The position numbers were made by a program, and so were the translations under genes. A DNA stretch of 32,267 nucleotides from Chitinophagales bacterium (GTDB lineage: Bacteria > Bacteroidota > Bacteroidia > Chitinophagales > LD1): assembly GCA_025057415.1 (NCBI GenBank), contig JANWXI010000026.1, positions 1 to 32,267 of the forward strand. Direction: 5' to 3'. Positions 17,744-25,519 of this stretch are shown piece by piece; the first letter of the stretch is position 1, and every line of letters begins with the position of its first letter. The notes below the pieces were generated by a model. The model worked only from the letters and a program-made list of their open reading frames with translations, was not told the DNA's origin and did no database searches.

Positions 17744-17759
17744 CGGGGCGCGCGCCCCG
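17744..17759. repeat. perfect 16-bp GC palindrome
   Basis: CGGGGCGCGCGCCCCG reads the same on both strands. It stands alone in AT-rich sequence about 108 bp outside repeat copy B. It may be a protein site or a remnant hairpin of a repeat element; no further support is visible. Confidence 0.5.
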
Positions 17760-18039
17760 TGATCCTCATCTAACCTACTTCACAGCAACAATCCTGCGAC
17801 CCGCAAATAACCACATCCTAACCAAAATACTCACATTCGCTAACTTTTCTCCTTACACTTCAACACCTCCCTTTCCTGCTACACTCCACAAATAATCGGG
17901 GTGCATCAGGAATATAAATTTGTACCGGAGTAACTAAACGCCTGTTTCAGTTATCATAAATATTCAATTTGACCTACACATACAGACGCATCATGCAATG
18001 CTTGTTTGAAATCACGGGCGGTCTGTATTATTTTGCTCC

Positions 18040-18936
18040 ATGCTCTTACGACCCCCCGCCCTCAAAACGGGCGATACAGTTTATCTGCTCAGCACAGCCC
18101 GAAAAATAACGTTTGAAGAAGTGCAGCCGGCCATAAACTTGTTTGAAAGCTGGGGCCTGAACGTAAAAATCGGAAAAACTATTGGTGCAGAATACAGGCA
18201 GTTTGCCGGCACCGACACCCTTCGCGCAGAAGATTTTCAGGCGGCGCTCGATGATGCTGAGGTCCGCGCGGTTATTTGCGCACGCGGCGGCTACGGCACT
18301 GTGCGCATGATGGACGCCATTCGCTATGACTCGTTTCTGGCAAATCCGAAATGGATAGTGGGTTTTAGCGATGTCACCTTTTTGCATACGCACATTACGA
18401 ATACACTTGGCATTCAAACCCTGCATGCTCCCATGCCCTTTAACTTTGCCACTGCTACTGCCGAGTCGCTGGAGGCGTTGCGAAGTGAGTTGTTTGGCAT
18501 TAAAAAAGAATTTGAAGTACCCCCGCATCCGCTTAACAGGTTGGGAAGTGCCGGTGGCGTACTTACCGGAGGTAACCTTTCCATACTTTACAGCATTACC
18601 GGTACGCACAGTGTGTTCAACACATGTGGCAAATTGCTGTTTCTCGAAGACCTGGACGAATACCTTTATCATGTTGACAGAATGATGATGAACCTCAAAC
18701 GAAGCGGCAAACTCCGCGATTTGGCAGGAGTTATAGTAGGCAGTTTCACAGAGATGAAAGATAACAAGGTGCCTTTTGGTTGTACTGCCGAAGAAATCAT
18801 TGCCGAGCATTTGAGCGAATATGATTATCCGGTGTGTTTTGGCTTCCCTGCCGGTCATATACCCGATAATCGCGCCTTGGTTATGGGCAGGCGTTATCAA
18901 CTTACCGTAAGTGCCTCGGGAGCTTATCTTATATGA
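18040..18936 (+). CDS. ldcA: LD-carboxypeptidase (muramoyltetrapeptide carboxypeptidase)
   Basis: This family S66 peptidase of 298 residues removes the terminal D-Ala from the tetrapeptide of recycled peptidoglycan. The catalytic set is visible: nucleophile Ser110 in GFSDVT (108-113), Glu203 in FLEDLDE (201-207), and His273 in GFPAGHIPDN. The N-terminal PPALKTGDTVYLLSTAR and RAVICARGGYGTVRMM are typical of the family. It has no signal peptide, so it is cytoplasmic as in other LdcA proteins. The stop overlaps the pnuC start by 4 bp (ATGA), which implies a shared transcript with the NAD-salvage genes. Confidence 0.93.
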   Translation: MLLRPPALKTGDTVYLLSTARKITFEEVQPAINLFESWGLNVKIGKTIGAEYRQFAGTDTLRAEDFQAALDDAEVRAVICARGGYGTVRMMDAIRYDSFLANPKWIVGFSDVTFLHTHITNTLGIQTLHAPMPFNFATATAESLEALRSELFGIKKEFEVPPHPLNRLGSAGGVLTGGNLSILYSITGTHSVFNTCGKLLFLEDLDEYLYHVDRMMMNLKRSGKLRDLAGVIVGSFTEMKDNKVPFGCTAEEIIAEHLSEYDYPVCFGFPAGHIPDNRALVMGRRYQLTVSASGAYLI

Positions 18937-19478
18937 AACTCTTAGAAACATCGGCAGCCGTATGCACTTTGCTTTATGTATGGCTGGCAGCTCGTGGCAT
19001 CATCTGGTGCTGGCCCTTCGGTATAGCCGGTGCTGTATTGTATATCATCTTTGATGTACACGTTAAATACTATCAGGATGCGCTGGTACAAACTTACTAC
19101 GTGTTTGCCGGTATATATGGCTTGTATTACTGGAAAACCCACAGCAACACGTTTGCCGATGTATATGTATCGCGCCCGCTGAAAGAAATGTGGCTGCCCG
19201 TAGCATTATGCGCAGTGCTGGTGCTGCCTTTCGGGTACTTATTTTCCGCTTTGGGTAATGCTTACAGCTACCTTGACTCTGCCACTACATTATTTAGTTT
19301 TTTAGCTACCTGGTACACAGCCCGTAAAGTATTGCAAAGCTGGCTGATTTGGATACTTGTGGATGTTGCCCTTGCAATCCAGTTTTTGCTCAAGTCGGCA
19401 TATATAACTTCATCGCTATATTTGTTACTGGCCTGTATGGCGCTTTACGGATACGCACAGTGGAAGCAAAAATTATAG
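18933..19478 (+). CDS. pnuC: PnuC-type nicotinamide riboside transporter
   Basis: This is an integral membrane protein of 181 residues with about six or seven helices, slightly shorter than many PnuC proteins, as is common in Bacteroidota. The helices contain the aromatic-rich pattern expected for the NR-binding channel (RGIIWCWPFGIAGAVLYII, then YYQDALVQTYYVFAGIYGLYYW). The second half repeats the half-channel pattern (ATWYTARKVLQSWLIWILVD). PnuC proteins allow facilitated entry of nicotinamide riboside, which is trapped by phosphorylation. The next gene encodes a NadR-type kinase and overlaps this one by 19 bp, which strongly supports the substrate assignment. Confidence 0.92.
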   Translation: MKLLETSAAVCTLLYVWLAARGIIWCWPFGIAGAVLYIIFDVHVKYYQDALVQTYYVFAGIYGLYYWKTHSNTFADVYVSRPLKEMWLPVALCAVLVLPFGYLFSALGNAYSYLDSATTLFSFLATWYTARKVLQSWLIWILVDVALAIQFLLKSAYITSSLYLLLACMALYGYAQWKQKL

Positions 19479-19987
19479 CCATAACCGGTCCGGAGAGTAC
19501 CGGTAAAACTACCCTGGCCACGCAACTGGCACAGCACTTCGGCACTGTGTGTTTACCCGACATTTCACGCGGTTACATTGACAAAATACAACGCCCCTAC
19601 ACCTGCGATGATGTTTATGAAATAGCGCGGGAAATCATTGCAGAAGAGACCAAAGCGCTCTCATTACCACACAGGTTTGTTTTTAGCGACAACTGTTTGC
19701 TCAACATCAAAATATGGCTGGAGTTTTACGGATGGCACGTGCCGGACTGGCTGATAGAGCACATTCAACACTCTCCGGTCGCGCTTTATATACTCTGTGA
19801 TATTGATGTAGAGTGGCAAAAAGACAACCAGCGCAGCAACCCTGACGACCGCGAGGAACTGCTCTTTCGCTTTATGAAAGAACTGACCAGTTTTGATAAA
19901 ACTTACTATCTGCACTCCGGGCTGGGGGAAGCCCGACTGTTGGGAGCGGTACATATCATCAATAACCACTTTGGCTTGTTGGTATAA
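19460..19987 (+). CDS. NadR-type ribosylnicotinamide kinase (P-loop ATPase)
   Basis: A P-loop NTPase with Walker A GPESTGKTT (residues 10-18) and DISRGYI after the first beta-strand-helix unit. Next come FSDNCLLNIKIWLEFYG and a Walker-B-like LYILCDIDVEWQKDNQRSN, the pattern of the kinase domain of NadR (AAA_28 group). It should phosphorylate nicotinamide riboside to NMN after entry through PnuC. The NMN adenylyltransferase and HTH domains of full-length NadR are absent, so NAD formation needs another enzyme. The frame is open from 19349, but that part lies inside pnuC. I choose the GTG at 19460 because it gives MEAKIIAITGPESTGKTT, with the beta-strand directly before the P-loop (175 residues). 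No ATG is available at the right place. Confidence 0.85.
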   Translation: MEAKIIAITGPESTGKTTLATQLAQHFGTVCLPDISRGYIDKIQRPYTCDDVYEIAREIIAEETKALSLPHRFVFSDNCLLNIKIWLEFYGWHVPDWLIEHIQHSPVALYILCDIDVEWQKDNQRSNPDDREELLFRFMKELTSFDKTYYLHSGLGEARLLGAVHIINNHFGLLV

Positions 19988-20006
19988 ACTTTTTTTGCTA
20001 TTTTTC
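19976..20006 (+). promoter_or_regulatory. possible promoter of the histidine kinase gene
   Basis: TTG (19976-19978), a 20-bp spacer and TATTTTTC (19999-20006) fit the -33/-7 pattern of this phylum with one mismatch. It overlaps the end of the kinase gene and would start transcription a few bases before the ATG at 20017. That would favour the later ATG at 20029 as the translated start. Confidence 0.35.
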
Positions 20007-20016
20007 GTAAATAGTA

Positions 20017-21819
20017 ATGATGCATTGTATGGATGAAGCTGTCACTCAGGATGTAGTGAAGCAGGTTAACCGATTGTTGGCCGAGTTTGAAGAGCAAAAA
20101 AAACTTCGGAACAAGTCGTGTGCGCATCTGGGGACAGAAGCCCTCAACCTCGCCAAACTTACGGGAGATAAAGACCTGATTACAAAAGCATGTTCCGAAC
20201 TGACCCATTACTACTCCGAAATTACCAACGAGTTTGCCAAATCCATAGAGACGATAAAGGAGGTAATGCCATTTTACAACGAGAAAGACGATGCTGTTAC
20301 AATTTCGGAATACTACCGCCGTATAGGCCTCAACTATGATTATTTGGGGGCTTTTATTGAATCAAAAGATGCCTACGATGAGTCCGTGCGCCTGCTCGAA
20401 GGCAAGCCCGATTTGGACGAAAGAGGTACGTTAACCTTGGCGCGTTCTTATCTAAATCAGTCAATAATCTATCAGGACCTGGGGCTGACTACTTTAACCA
20501 AAGATTACCTGCAAAAAGCTTTTGAATGCTTTCAGAAAGTTAATGATAAGGGCGGGCTGGCTCGCTGCTATATCTCTTTTGGTGTATTTGCTCATAAGAA
20601 CGGGGACACAGAAAAAGCCCTGGAAAATTACCAGAAAGCAATTGAACTGGTTAATGGCACAAATGATGTACCCCCTTTTTGCATTGCCACGGCCAATTCA
20701 GGGTTGGTAAACGCTGAGTGCGGGAGAAAATCAGAGGCGATTGAGTGTATCGAAAAAGCAATTGCCCGCGTTCGTAATCAGGTGAACAAGCATTTTGAGT
20801 TGAGTATTTACTTTCTGGCGGGCCGTACATATCAAATCGTGGGAGAGTACGAACTCGCCAATAAATGGTTTAGTGAGGCGGAAAATTGCTATCGGGAAAT
20901 GGGGAAAGTAGTGGAAAATTTTGACATTTATCGCTATTGGGCTGAATCGCTTGCAGAACTGGGGAAACACCGCGAAGCCAACGAAAAATTATTGCACTAT
21001 ATCAAGCAGCGGGAAGAGATGCACAAGCTGAATAAACTTGCAGAAATAAACGATACCAAATTGCGGCTGCAACTCGAAGAAGGTAAAAAAGAACAGGAAT
21101 TACTCAAGAAAAAAAATGCCGAAATAGAAAGTTATGCACGCAAACTGGAAGCCATGAACTACGATCTTACTCAATTTGTACACGTGGCTTCGCACGATAT
21201 GAAGGAACCATTACGCATGGTAACCAACTACTCTCAATTACTCACCCGCAGCTTAGGGGACAACATCACCCCCGAGCAAACTGACTACCTGAAATTTTTG
21301 AACGATGGCGCCAAGCACATGCTTAACGTCATCAACAGTTTATTGAGTTTATCTAAGATTAATGCAGTGGAGCACAGAGAAGAAGTGTGTATGAACGATG
21401 TGTTGAATGAAGTGAAACAACTCTTACATGACGAGATAGTGAAAAACAATGCCGTAATTCACGCAGATAAATTGCCTTCCGTAAATGCAGAACGCACTTA
21501 CATGGTACGTTTGCTCCAAAACCTTATCGGCAACGCATTAAAATATAATGAAAGTAAGGTGCCGAAGGTGCACATCTACTACAAACCATCGGAGCGCGAA
21601 CACCTTTTTTCTATTGCTGATAATGGTATCGGAATACCCGCCCCTTATCGCCAGAAAGTGTTTATCATGTTTCAGCGATTACATCGCAATCATGAGTATC
21701 AGGGAAGCGGAATCGGCCTAGCTATTTGTAAAAAAATCATTGACTCCCTGAACGGCAAAATCTGGATTGAAGATAGCCCGCTGGGTGGCACCTGCATTTG
21801 TTTTACCATACCATGCTAA
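20017..21819 (+). CDS. soluble TPR-containing sensor histidine kinase
   Basis: The 600-residue protein has no signal peptide or membrane helix, so it senses something in the cytoplasm. About residues 60-330 are tetratricopeptide repeats (for example GGLARCYISFGVFAHKNGD and EKALENYQKAIEL), followed by a coiled coil at about 335-385. Then comes the kinase core: H-box FVHVASHDMKEPLR with phospho-acceptor His393, N-box LLQNLIGNALKYNE, G1 DNGIGIP (535-541), F-box MFQRLH and G2 GSGIGLAI (563-570). The H-box with HD-x-KEPLR-x-V and the HATPase F-x-x-FQRLH belong to the phytochrome-like HK group. No response regulator is adjacent, so it is an orphan kinase. The start is either ATG 20017 or ATG 20029. 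Confidence 0.93.
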   Translation: MMHCMDEAVTQDVVKQVNRLLAEFEEQKKLRNKSCAHLGTEALNLAKLTGDKDLITKACSELTHYYSEITNEFAKSIETIKEVMPFYNEKDDAVTISEYYRRIGLNYDYLGAFIESKDAYDESVRLLEGKPDLDERGTLTLARSYLNQSIIYQDLGLTTLTKDYLQKAFECFQKVNDKGGLARCYISFGVFAHKNGDTEKALENYQKAIELVNGTNDVPPFCIATANSGLVNAECGRKSEAIECIEKAIARVRNQVNKHFELSIYFLAGRTYQIVGEYELANKWFSEAENCYREMGKVVENFDIYRYWAESLAELGKHREANEKLLHYIKQREEMHKLNKLAEINDTKLRLQLEEGKKEQELLKKKNAEIESYARKLEAMNYDLTQFVHVASHDMKEPLRMVTNYSQLLTRSLGDNITPEQTDYLKFLNDGAKHMLNVINSLLSLSKINAVEHREEVCMNDVLNEVKQLLHDEIVKNNAVIHADKLPSVNAERTYMVRLLQNLIGNALKYNESKVPKVHIYYKPSEREHLFSIADNGIGIPAPYRQKVFIMFQRLHRNHEYQGSGIGLAICKKIIDSLNGKIWIEDSPLGGTCICFTIPC

Positions 21820-22635
21820 TGAAATTACACAGTAGATTAAAAATATTTTAAGAGTAAACACTATTGTTAAAGTCAAGATTTAATTTGACTGTTTAGGTCT
21901 TTGGAGCAATTAAAATTCTTTTTAATGTTCCACTTTTGCCTATAACAGGTAAACTTTAAAGGATTACCTATCAGGGTTTAGCCGTAATAGCACCTTGCAA
22001 CATCTCACCCTTCTTAGTTACAAAAGGTTTTGCGTTCATCTGAATTTCCTTAAATTCCTTTATAGCTGCATACATCACCCAAGCTGAATACAAACACAAA
22101 TAATTTATGCTGAATAGTCCGGTAAAAGCGAAGGTAAATATTATTGCCAGGAGCGCTGCTGATTTTTGTACTGGAATATTTTATGTTTAAATACATGTCG
22201 TATTGGCGGTATTCAGGTTTTTTACAGTGTAGTTTTTATTTCAGATCTGGCTACATTCGGCTTGCTACACTCAGTGTTGCTTCGCGTCCCGCATCATACA
22301 TCTTTTTATATTACGAAAATCCTTGCGGCCGCATCACATCACTCAATAGGAGACAGGATATGTTGCCTTACTATTCTGATACTTTTAGCGGATTGACTTT
22401 TATTTGGATGAGCTTAGTTTCGGTATTATTTTAGCAATTAAAGTGTTACTGAAATATTTTTATTCAAATTTACACTTAAACAATAGGATTAAGTTTAAAC
22501 TACCTATCCATGCGCAGCACACTCTACTCAGATTATTTAATAAGGTTCTAAGACCCTATCGGGTTTGGAAATATTAAAATATGTTTACAATTTGTGAAAC
22601 AATAAATCACTAATCGGTTTATACCCCAAAACAAA
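21820..22635. other. AT-rich intergenic region, left edge of AT-rich segment
   Basis: About 816 bp that begins a distinctly AT-richer segment. It holds a frameshifted small minus-strand reading frame (21971-22196). Two overlapping plus-strand frames (about 22144-22434) are not called, as neither has a start or features I trust. No terminator with a T-run is seen after the histidine kinase gene. Confidence 0.5.
21971..22196 (-). pseudogene. small membrane protein gene with a +1 frameshift
   Basis: On the minus strand a frame of 69 codons (22180 to the TGA at 21971-21973) reads like a real protein. A hydrophobic helix (SAALLAIIFTFAFTGLFSIN) is followed by SAWVMYAAIKEFKEIQ and a polar tail ending in GAITAKP. 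It has no usable start. An ATG at 22196 lies 16 bases upstream in another frame (MYLNIK). Dropping one A from the AAAA run at about 22183-22186 would join the two into a 74-residue protein. Either the gene is decaying or the base is a sequencing error. I do not recognise the family. Confidence 0.4.
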
Positions 22636-24225
22636 ATGAGAATGATTAATTTTCTTAAAAGAATTTTCAGACCAGAAAACCACACTCTATACATCGTATG
22701 GTTGTTGTTTACCGGATACTTTCAATTTCTCATATTTTACGGTGAAATGGGTATAGACCCGGGATACTGGACATCGATCCGTGGAGATGCTGTAACTTAT
22801 CTCAGGTTGAGTGAGAACTTATATGAGCATGGTACTTATTCCAACGATGAAAAACCTCCTTACACCCCGAGTATTTATCGGCTCCCAGGCATGGCGATTA
22901 TTTATTTACCTCTGCGTATCTTTTTTTCCAAAGAAGGTGCGGTTAATGCTTTTTTGATTTTGCAGGTTTTTGCCCTGGCGGTTTCAAAATTTGCTGCTGG
23001 TCGAATCTTATATCATAAAACCAATAGTGCCGTTGCATATGTTTTTTTCATATTACTGGTAAGTTTTAACTACCCGCTATCACGCTTCCAAAACCGTTTT
23101 CTACCTGAATGTTTCTCAACAGCTTTTTTAACATTAAGCATTTGGTGTTTATTCCATTATGCACGCAACTTAAAAATGAATTTCTTATTTTTTTCAGGGC
23201 TTTTTTACGCATTAGCCCTGTTTCTTCGTCCGTACTTGGGTGTGTTTATACCGTTGTATTTCTATTATATTTATAAAGCCGATAGAAAGCCGATTAATTT
23301 CTCTACAATATTAAATCGTTTCACATTATTCCTTTCAGTAGCCCTAGTAATAGAAACATGTTGGGTTGTTCGTAATTTTTTGTCATTAAAGAAATTTGAG
23401 CCCTTCGATGGAACAATGTTTTGTACTATGAACGTACCTCCTTATTGTGAAATCAGAAAACTAATTGCGGGCTTTGGTGGAGATTACACTTACTGGACTA
23501 AAAATTCACATGGAAGGTGGTTCGCTAAATATTTGGTCAATGACAGCACTGAAATACCTGTTACTATATTCCCAAATCATTTATTTACAGAAGGACTTAC
23601 CGTTGATTCGCTCATATTAGCCCGCGAATTAGGTTTCAAGCCATTTAATCCTCAAACAATGGATAGTGCTGTTTATTTGGCTAATGTCGAGCATTCAAGG
23701 CAGATTCTTGTTCGTTTTCGTAAAGCGCTAAAAAAGAACCATCCCCTCAGGTATTATTTGGAAGGTAGATTACGCTATTTATTCAAAGGCATCTTCCCAG
23801 TAGGTGGAGGAGTTTACCACCTTAATGTACCTTTACCCCGATTAGACTTAATTAAAACATTTTTTCATGTATTTTTGAACTCTGGTACAATACTAAGTAT
23901 TGGTGTAGGGTTTCTATCTTCAGTTATAATATTTTTTTACTATTTGAAAAAGCCTGATAAGGACTGGTTAGTACTTTCATTATTTTGCATTTTGTCTTAC
24001 ATGCTTACTTACATTTACTTCGTATCTGTTGAAGTAAGACAAACATGGCAAGTATCACTTCTATTACCAATGTTTACCTCATTTGTTTTTACAACCGACA
24101 TAATTTTGAGGCATAAAGTTTTGCGACTCTGTATATTAACATTAATTATAATAGTAGCCGTAATTGTTTCATTGTTGCAATCTATGCCCGCTTTGAGCCA
24201 GATTGTAATGTCAAAACTTGTCTAA
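22636..24225 (+). CDS. polytopic GT-C-like glycosyltransferase (ArnT/PMT-like)
   Basis: This integral membrane protein of 529 residues has about 10-12 helices. After the first helix it has the acidic loop expected of lipid-linked-sugar transferases: RGDAVTYLRLSENLYEHGTYS (49-69, Asp51 in the catalytic position), then YRLPGMAIIYLPLR (81-94). This D-x-x-x-Y-x-x-L-x-x-N-L-x-x-x-G-x-Y...R-x-P-G pattern is typical of GT39/GT83-related GT-C proteins. A large periplasmic loop lies at about 265-400. Such enzymes move a sugar from a polyprenyl-phosphate donor to a lipid, glycan or protein acceptor; acceptor and sugar are unknown here. It stands alone on the plus strand. The GT2 at 26699-27616, of the type that makes polyprenyl-phosphate sugars, could supply its donor. 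Its AT-rich codon use differs from the flanks. Confidence 0.72.
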   Translation: MRMINFLKRIFRPENHTLYIVWLLFTGYFQFLIFYGEMGIDPGYWTSIRGDAVTYLRLSENLYEHGTYSNDEKPPYTPSIYRLPGMAIIYLPLRIFFSKEGAVNAFLILQVFALAVSKFAAGRILYHKTNSAVAYVFFILLVSFNYPLSRFQNRFLPECFSTAFLTLSIWCLFHYARNLKMNFLFFSGLFYALALFLRPYLGVFIPLYFYYIYKADRKPINFSTILNRFTLFLSVALVIETCWVVRNFLSLKKFEPFDGTMFCTMNVPPYCEIRKLIAGFGGDYTYWTKNSHGRWFAKYLVNDSTEIPVTIFPNHLFTEGLTVDSLILARELGFKPFNPQTMDSAVYLANVEHSRQILVRFRKALKKNHPLRYYLEGRLRYLFKGIFPVGGGVYHLNVPLPRLDLIKTFFHVFLNSGTILSIGVGFLSSVIIFFYYLKKPDKDWLVLSLFCILSYMLTYIYFVSVEVRQTWQVSLLLPMFTSFVFTTDIILRHKVLRLCILTLIIIVAVIVSLLQSMPALSQIVMSKLV

Positions 24226-24757
24226 ATTTTGCCCATAATAGGCAAGGGGCTTTAAAATCGCGTTCTTTACACGAAGGAGGAGAATAAACAAAATCTAAAC
24301 AGCTTTTAATTTTTTAATCAAATTATTTTTGGGTCATAATATTTATTATAGTCGCCACCTTTTGGTAACTACCACTTCGCCACCCGTCCCAACCTAAATA
24401 CCTTACATGAAGTAACATTAGCAATGAGACTAAACAAAAACGCAATTGTGAAATCCAAAAATGTAATTGTTCTACTGTTTTTTATAAAATATTGCCTGAT
24501 TAAATTCTACAAGCTATACTATGACATAACAAGTTATCTGTCTAAAAGTTTCTACGAACAGGCCTTAAAGATAAAGTGTATCCACAGTCGTTTACCATTC
24601 TATGTATGTTTTATGTTCTATGCTACGTGGCGTGTGATAGGAACCGGAAACGTCAACACACTCCGGGCAAAGGTCAAACCTACTAATTTAGCATCAATTT
24701 TTTCGCTTGAAATTTACATGATGGAAAATTGAGGACGAATTCTCCGAAATTTACAAA
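24226..24757. other. AT-rich region between GT-C gene and methyltransferase
   Basis: About 532 bp between the ends of the plus-strand GT-C gene and the minus-strand methyltransferase. It contains one doubtful 102-codon frame (24424-24732) and an isolated GAAGGAGG at about 24274 that leads to no reading frame. No clear terminator is visible for either flanking gene. Confidence 0.5.
24424..24732 (+). CDS. doubtful small hypothetical ORF
   Basis: This is an ATG-started frame of 102 codons in AT-rich sequence. The translation starts with a basic stretch (MRLNKNAIVKSKN), then a hydrophobic segment (VIVLLFFIKYCLIKFY), then a mixed tail rich in Lys, Tyr and Cys. I do not recognise it and see no ribosome site or promoter. 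Its composition could arise by chance from AT-rich DNA. I list it because it is the only frame of this size in the gap. Confidence 0.2.
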   Translation: MRLNKNAIVKSKNVIVLLFFIKYCLIKFYKLYYDITSYLSKSFYEQALKIKCIHSRLPFYVCFMFYATWRVIGTGNVNTLRAKVKPTNLASIFSLEIYMMEN

Positions 24758-25519
24758 TTACTTCTTTATTGCATATATGGCCTTGTAATCTCCCCATTGC
24801 CATCCTAAAGTATTCATTATCCATTGGCCGATATGATAAATAGGTTTGGTGATAAACATGGGTATGTTGAAGTAGCTTAAAAGTAATCGGGCAGGAACAA
24901 AATGCAAATGCCGTGTTTCCTTCACTTCGAGTCCGTTTTTTTCCAGTATTTTTTTAAACTCTTGCAAATTCATCTTTAGAACCCTATGTAGAAAATTACT
25001 ATGTATCGGTTCTATAATCAGGCATTTGCCATTATGTTTTAAACTGCCGGCAATGTTTTGGATAGCTTTATCCAGTTCGTCTGCATTTTTACAAGCTACA
25101 GTCAAGCATGTTCTGATATGTATTAGGTCATACTTTTCTGGTTCATAAAAATCAAAAATAGATTTTACTACATAATTTATATTGGGATACATCACAGATT
25201 TTTTGCGCGCTATTTCAATTGCCTTTTCTGAAAAATCAAGCCCTGAAACATTTGCGTTTCTTTTTGCGAAGTAGCGGGTTACGTTACCTACACCACAACC
25301 TAAGTCCATCACAGCTAAGTTCTCAATGTTGCCAACACATGATTCATAAAATGCAAAGTGTTCTTTTTCATATAGTTCGTTTAGATTATTGTTAGGCCAA
25401 AGCGATACGGCAGTTCCTTCTAACTCTACAGCTTTGGCGTCCCAATAATCCGGTTGGGTGTACAATTTCTCTCTCGACATACGATTTTTAATCATCGTTA
25501 ATATGCCCGTTGCTTTCAT
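24758..25519 (-). CDS. class I SAM-dependent methyltransferase
   Basis: The 253-residue protein has a Rossmann-like methyltransferase core. Motif I VMDLGCGVGN (70-79) binds SAM, and the acidic end of strand 2 is seen in VSGLDFSEKAIEIA. Motif II/III corresponds to YDLIHIRTCL, and a post-core strand to KCLIIEPIHSNF. The C-terminal helices (LSYFNIPMFITKPIYHIGQWIM) are amphipathic and could contact membrane or lipid. It starts within the stop of the ATP-grasp gene (ATGA, 4 bp) and closes a three-gene minus-strand operon. From the context it may methylate a sugar, lipid or small molecule made by the ATP-grasp ligase; the substrate cannot be read. Confidence 0.85.
   Translation of the reverse strand: MKATGILTMIKNRMSREKLYTQPDYWDAKAVELEGTAVSLWPNNNLNELYEKEHFAFYESCVGNIENLAVMDLGCGVGNVTRYFAKRNANVSGLDFSEKAIEIARKKSVMYPNINYVVKSIFDFYEPEKYDLIHIRTCLTVACKNADELDKAIQNIAGSLKHNGKCLIIEPIHSNFLHRVLKMNLQEFKKILEKNGLEVKETRHLHFVPARLLLSYFNIPMFITKPIYHIGQWIMNTLGWQWGDYKAIYAIKK

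Larger units (their letters stand above)
17188..18039. other. long intergenic region with repeat copy B and a GC palindrome
   Basis: About 852 bp between lon and ldcA. It contains the structured element at 17477-17636, a perfect 16-bp GC palindrome at 17744-17759, and the motif pair GCGACCCGCAAA / CGCTAACTTTT (17796-17848) also found at the window start. A 95-codon frame at 17397-17684 runs straight through the repeat and is not called. The ldcA promoter should lie at its right end; TATTATTTTG ends just before the ATG but is only a partial -7 match. Confidence 0.55.

Noticed and set aside
18046-18951. A 301-codon minus-strand frame opposite ldcA
   Set aside because: It lies fully antisense to ldcA, whose catalytic motifs are intact, and its translation is Cys-, His- and Arg-rich without recognisable features.
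22144-22434. Two overlapping plus-strand frames of 76 and 96 codons
   Set aside because: Neither has a convincing start or motif, they overlap the more protein-like minus-strand frame, and their hydrophobicity follows from AT-richness.
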